Positions 60,959 through 64,000 of a stretch of DNA of 64,000 bases are shown here, piece after piece. Numbering within the stretch: position 1 is the stretch's first letter; each line of letters begins with the position of its first letter. The position numbers and the translations under genes are program-made. The notes below the pieces were generated by a model. That model was not told the DNA's origin and did not search any database. It saw only the letters and a list, made by a program, of their open reading frames with translations. The DNA comes from Bradyrhizobium sp. BTAi1. Lineage in GTDB: Bacteria; Pseudomonadota; Alphaproteobacteria; Rhizobiales; Xanthobacteraceae. The stretch is taken from the NCBI RefSeq assembly GCF_000015165.1, contig NC_009485.1, forward strand, positions 1,280,001 to 1,344,000, written 5' to 3'.

Positions 60959-61717
60959 GTGAAGAAGTCGTTCGGCGCGGTCAGCGTGCTCAAGGACATT
61001 TCGCTCAGCGTGCCGCGTGGCGGCGTGGTCGCGCTGATCGGTCCGAGCGGGTCCGGCAAGTCAACCTTGCTGAGATGCCTCAATCTGCTGACGATCCCGG
61101 ACAGCGGCGTCATCCGGGTGGATCAGCGCATGATGGATTTCACCAACGGCCACAAGCTGCCGGCCGACAAGGAGCTCGTGGCCTTCCGCGCCCGCACCGG
61201 CATGGTGTTCCAGAACTTCAACCTGTTCCCGCATATGTCCGCCGTCCAGAACGTGATGGAGGGGCCGGTCACGGTGCAGAAGGTCGAGCGCGGGGCGGCG
61301 CGCGACGCCGCGCTCAAGCTGCTGGAGAAGGTCGGGTTGAAGGACAAGGCCGATGTCGCGCCGGACAAGCTGTCAGGTGGCCAGAAGCAGCGCGTGGCGA
61401 TCGCGCGCGCTTTGGCGATGAAGCCGGAGGTGATGCTGTTCGACGAGGCGACCTCCGCGCTCGATCCGGAGCTGGTCGGCGAGGTCCTGGCGGTGGTCCG
61501 CCAGCTCGCCGCTGAAGGCATGACCATGGTGCTCGTGACCCACGAGATGGCGTTCGCGCGCGAGGTCGCCGATACCGTCGTGTTCATGCGCGACGGCGTC
61601 GTCGTGGAGGAGGGGCCGGCCGCGCAGGTCATCGATGCGCCGCGTCAGCCGGCGACGCGAACCATCCTCAGCCACTTCCACAGCGGCGGCCGGACGACGG
61701 CAGCCGTGAGCCCATGA
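60959..61717 (+). CDS. Polar amino-acid ABC transporter ATPase (copy 2, N-terminally short)
   Basis: A 252-residue ATPase with all nucleotide-binding motifs intact ([47 protein letters not shown]). Homology to copy 1 begins exactly at VKKSFGAV, so the first strand MIELIH is missing. The GTG at 60959 has AAGGAG upstream and could start translation. No permease or binding-protein gene accompanies it. Sequence between its upstream neighbour and itself is debris, so it may be a decaying remnant or supply a spare ATPase to the adjacent transporter. Confidence 0.75.
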   Translation: MKKSFGAVSVLKDISLSVPRGGVVALIGPSGSGKSTLLRCLNLLTIPDSGVIRVDQRMMDFTNGHKLPADKELVAFRARTGMVFQNFNLFPHMSAVQNVMEGPVTVQKVERGAARDAALKLLEKVGLKDKADVAPDKLSGGQKQRVAIARALAMKPEVMLFDEATSALDPELVGEVLAVVRQLAAEGMTMVLVTHEMAFAREVADTVVFMRDGVVVEEGPAAQVIDAPRQPATRTILSHFHSGGRTTAAVSP

Positions 61718-61741
61718 CCTGACGACCGGCGACAGGATCGA

Positions 61742-61801
61742 ATGATGACCCGGCCTGGCGCTGCGTTGCGGGTTGCGGTGATCGGCGCCGGATGGTCGTC
61801 C
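61742..61801 (+). pseudogene. 5' stub of a DadA-like oxidase gene
   Basis: Twenty-four bases after the ATPase stop, the frame MMTRPGAALRVAVIGAG matches the start of the DadA-like protein at 59112 (QKPLRIAVIGAG), then diverges within a codon or two. The gene order and spacing (ATPase, about 22-24 bases, FAD enzyme) repeat those of the intact cluster. The motif alone is short, so the call rests mostly on position. Confidence 0.5.
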
Positions 61802-61915
61802 GGCTTGCGGTCGCTCCGTCGCGCGTGATCGCAGTCATCGACGACGCAAGCAAGCACAGCGGTTCTTGGCTGCGCTTCGCCGCCGAGCGGGCCCGCCGAG
61901 CAGGCGGTCTGATGG

Positions 61916-62938
61916 TCACGCCGCGCCGGCGGGAATCTCGTCTTCATCGTGGGCGCGCAGCAGGTCCAGCAGCCGCTTGCGCATGATCATGCCGGGACGG
62001 TCCGAGGGCATGTGCATCTCGATCTTCCGGCTCATGTCGACGATCGCGTCGGGATCGGTCGATTCCAGCATCTCGCGATCCTCGGCGATGATCGCCGCAT
62101 CCCAGTCGATCAGCTCCTGCGTCGAGCAGTCCGCCTCGGTGTCGTTGCGGAACAGCAGCTGCACCACCTGGATGCGGCCGTCCGCGATCGGTGTCGCGCA
62201 ATTGAAGATGATGTGGCGAATGCCGGACGGATACTCCATGTCGAGCCGCCGGCAGAACGGCATGAACCATTTGTTGCGCTGATGGCGCTTCGTGACCGGC
62301 TCGGTCGTCCCGGTGATCCGCGCCGCGTTGGGCGGGTTGCGGACGGTGATGATCGTCTCGGCATCGAAACCCTCCTCGGTCTCGACGATCTCGTATTTCT
62401 CCGGCTTCGGCTGGCTGATGTCGCCGAACGTGCTCTTGTGCACGAAGGCAAAGTGGGCGTTGTCGAACGAATTCTCCATCAGCCGTAGCGCGGCGGTGTT
62501 CCAAGTGTCGTAGAATTGGTGGATGCGGCGGTAGCCGGGCTTGCCGTCCTCCGGGATGTCGGGGATGTCGCTGAGCGGCTCGTCCAGCGCGACCCAGACA
62601 TAGCCGTAGCGCTGGCGCGCCCGGAACGCGCGCGCCCGCGCCTCGGGGATCGGCTGCTCGAACGGAAATTGCGGCACCATCACCAGCTTGCCGTCGCGGT
62701 CATATTCCCAGCCGTGATAGCCGCAGACCACGTGGCCATTGTTGCACCAGCCCTTCGACAGCCTGGCGGTGCGATGGCAGCAGCGGTCCTCGAGCGCGGC
62801 GGGCTCGCCCTTGTCGTCGAGGAACAGCACGATCGGCTGTCCCAGAAGGGTGAAGGGCTTGGGACCGTCCTTGAGATGGTCCATCGGCATGATCGCATAC
62901 CAGAACCGGCGAAGCACGGGCTGCTTGGTGCTGAGCAT
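61916..62938 (-). CDS. Rieske-type aromatic ring-hydroxylating oxygenase, alpha subunit-like
   Basis: A 340-residue Rieske non-haem iron oxygenase. The 2Fe-2S ligands lie in CCHRTARLSKGWCNNGHVVCGYHGW (C-x-H and C-x2-H). The mononuclear iron site is in ENSFDNAHFAFVH. The length and sequence pattern resemble vanillate O-demethylase and similar demethylating or hydroxylating oxygenases. An electron-transfer reductase is not encoded next to it. It lies 15 bases downstream of the amidohydrolase gene on the same strand, so the two probably act on the same heterocyclic or aromatic compound. Confidence 0.92.
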   Translation of the reverse strand: MLSTKQPVLRRFWYAIMPMDHLKDGPKPFTLLGQPIVLFLDDKGEPAALEDRCCHRTARLSKGWCNNGHVVCGYHGWEYDRDGKLVMVPQFPFEQPIPEARARAFRARQRYGYVWVALDEPLSDIPDIPEDGKPGYRRIHQFYDTWNTAALRLMENSFDNAHFAFVHKSTFGDISQPKPEKYEIVETEEGFDAETIITVRNPPNAARITGTTEPVTKRHQRNKWFMPFCRRLDMEYPSGIRHIIFNCATPIADGRIQVVQLLFRNDTEADCSTQELIDWDAAIIAEDREMLESTDPDAIVDMSRKIEMHMPSDRPGMIMRKRLLDLLRAHDEDEIPAGAA

Positions 62939-62953
62939 GATGATCCCTCCGGG

Positions 62954-64000
62954 TTAGGCCGCCAGACGCGTCACGACGCGCGCGGCATCGGCTTTGAGCT
63001 TCTGCATGTCGAGGCCGGGAATCGCTCCGTTCTCGACGACGGTGCGGCCGCCGATCAGGAGATAGCGGATGTCGGCCGATCCGGCGCAGGTCACCGGCGC
63101 GATCATCGGATCGTGCATGCCGAAGTGCCGCGGCTGGTCGAGCTTGAAGATCGCGATATCGGCCTGCTGGCCGGGCGCGAGCGTCCCGATCGAGGGCATG
63201 CCGAGCACGCGCGCGCCGCCGGCGGTCGCCCAGTGCACGACGTCCTCGGCGGTCAACGCATGCGCTCCCTTGAGCGCGCGATGGGTGTGCCAGCAGCTAT
63301 GCATCTCGCTCAGCATGTCCGCTGATTCGTTCGAGGCCGCGCCGTCGACGCCGAGCGACACCGCGCCGCCGAGCCGCGCCATGGCATCGGCCGGGGCGAT
63401 CCCGGAGCCAAGCCGGCAATTGGACTGCGGACAATGCGCCATGCCGGTCCCGGTGCTGGCGAGAATGCCGACCTCTTCCGCGTCGAGATGCACGAGATGC
63501 GCAAACCAGACGTCGTCGCCGAGCCAGTCATGCTCGGCGAGCCAGTGCACCGGGCGCTTGCCGTGCACCGACAGGCAGAACTCGACATAGTCCGCGGTCT
63601 CGGACAGGTGGCTGTGCAGCCGCAGCTTCATCCGCCGTGCGGCGGCGATCACCTCGCGCAGCTCACCCGGATCGAGCGACCAGGTCGGCGTGGTCGGCGC
63701 CACCGCCACCCGCGTCAGGCTCCCGGGCGAGGCGTCGTGGAAGCGCTGGGCGCAGGCTTCCACCGACTGCAGCATGCGGTCCAGCGACTGCACCGGCATC
63801 GGCGGAAACTCGTCGGTATCGAAGTTGCGGCCGATGGTGGCGCCGCCGCGGCAGAACACCAGGCGGATCCCAAGGCTGCGGGCGATATCGAAAATCACCT
63901 GTGCGGGGTCGAACCGGTAGCTGTCGCTGAACAGATAATGGTGATCGGCGACCGTCGTCGTGCCCGACAGCAGCAGTTCGGCCAACGCGATGCGCGCTGC
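62954..64000 (-). CDS. Amidohydrolase, 8-oxoguanine deaminase/TrzN-like (5' end outside window)
   Basis: At least 348 residues of a metal-dependent amidohydrolase (subtype III), continuing past the right edge. Visible parts are LLSGTTTVADHHYLF, a metal His in KLRLHSHLSET, WFAHLVHLDAEEV, the GMAHCPQSNCRLGSGIAP active-site stretch and VSLGVDGAASNESADML with the catalytic Asp. The pattern is that of ATZ/TRZ and 8-oxoguanine deaminases, which remove amino groups or halides from N-heterocycles. The N-terminal HxH metal motif would lie outside the window. Confidence 0.88.
   Translation of the reverse strand, partial: AARIALAELLLSGTTTVADHHYLFSDSYRFDPAQVIFDIARSLGIRLVFCRGGATIGRNFDTDEFPPMPVQSLDRMLQSVEACAQRFHDASPGSLTRVAVAPTTPTWSLDPGELREVIAAARRMKLRLHSHLSETADYVEFCLSVHGKRPVHWLAEHDWLGDDVWFAHLVHLDAEEVGILASTGTGMAHCPQSNCRLGSGIAPADAMARLGGAVSLGVDGAASNESADMLSEMHSCWHTHRALKGAHALTAEDVVHWATAGGARVLGMPSIGTLAPGQQADIAIFKLDQPRHFGMHDPMIAPVTCAGSADIRYLLIGGRTVVENGAIPGLDMQKLKADAARVVTRLAA

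Noticed and set aside
61792..61986. A 64-codon rightward frame after the DadA-like stub
   Set aside because: It overlaps the end of the Rieske oxygenase gene on the other strand, and no homology or ribosome-binding site was recognised.

Overview
The window looks like the chromosome of a high-GC alphaproteobacterium of the Bradyrhizobium/Nitrobacteraceae type. This rests on the GC-rich codon use, the small-molecule catabolic genes typical of soil rhizobia, intergenic palindromic repeats of the kind common in Bradyrhizobium, and an initiator tRNA of rhizobial form. No species call is possible from the sequence alone.

Region 1 (1-14,884) reads as ordinary chromosome: a SAF-domain oxidoreductase, a phytanoyl-CoA-dioxygenase-family protein, an M20 carboxypeptidase, a DNA alkyltransferase, two related metallo-beta-lactamase-fold hydrolases bracketing a glutathione transferase and a fumarylacetoacetase-family enzyme, a DUF3775 protein, two short-chain dehydrogenases, a CvpA-like membrane protein, a GMC oxidoreductase and an aldehyde dehydrogenase.

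Region 2 (14,963-46,632) is a 31.7-kb genomic island integrated in the 3' half of tRNA-fMet (14,885-14,961). A 46-bp direct repeat (14,917-14,962 and 46,587-46,632) marks attL and attR. A tyrosine integrase, an excisionase-like protein and a primase-helicase with an adjacent long inverted repeat lie at the right end. The cargo is more AT-rich than the flanks and defence-like: a PUA/EVE-like plus GIY-YIG-like protein next to a DUF6615-like nuclease, a type I restriction locus whose hsdM has been cut off by an IS3-family element, a WYL regulator, a DUF2130 protein, and a Gabija-like OLD nuclease/UvrD helicase pair bounded by a duplicated DUF2130 3' end. It also carries an IS66 element with a passenger gene that splits another gene, a small recombinase paired with an HhH-GPD-like cysteine-rich protein, and a 1015-residue exported protein of unknown function.

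Region 3 (46,633-60,540) carries a catabolic cluster that reads as lysine degradation: lysine 6-dehydrogenase-like enzyme, aminoadipate-semialdehyde dehydrogenase, aminotransferase and 2-oxoadipate dioxygenase/decarboxylase (HglS), with a thiamine-diphosphate enzyme, a racemase-family protein, a DadA-type oxidase, a polar amino-acid ABC transporter, and LysR and Lrp regulators. It is bracketed by two copies of the tRNA 3' tip plus its terminator (46,620-46,676 and 60,526-60,582), so it may be an older segment accreted at the same tRNA.

Region 4 (60,540-64,000) starts with debris of a related cluster (an inverted thiamine-diphosphate enzyme fragment, a second ABC ATPase lacking its first strand, and a stub of a DadA-like gene). 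It then returns to ordinary chromosome with a Rieske oxygenase and an amidohydrolase running off the end.
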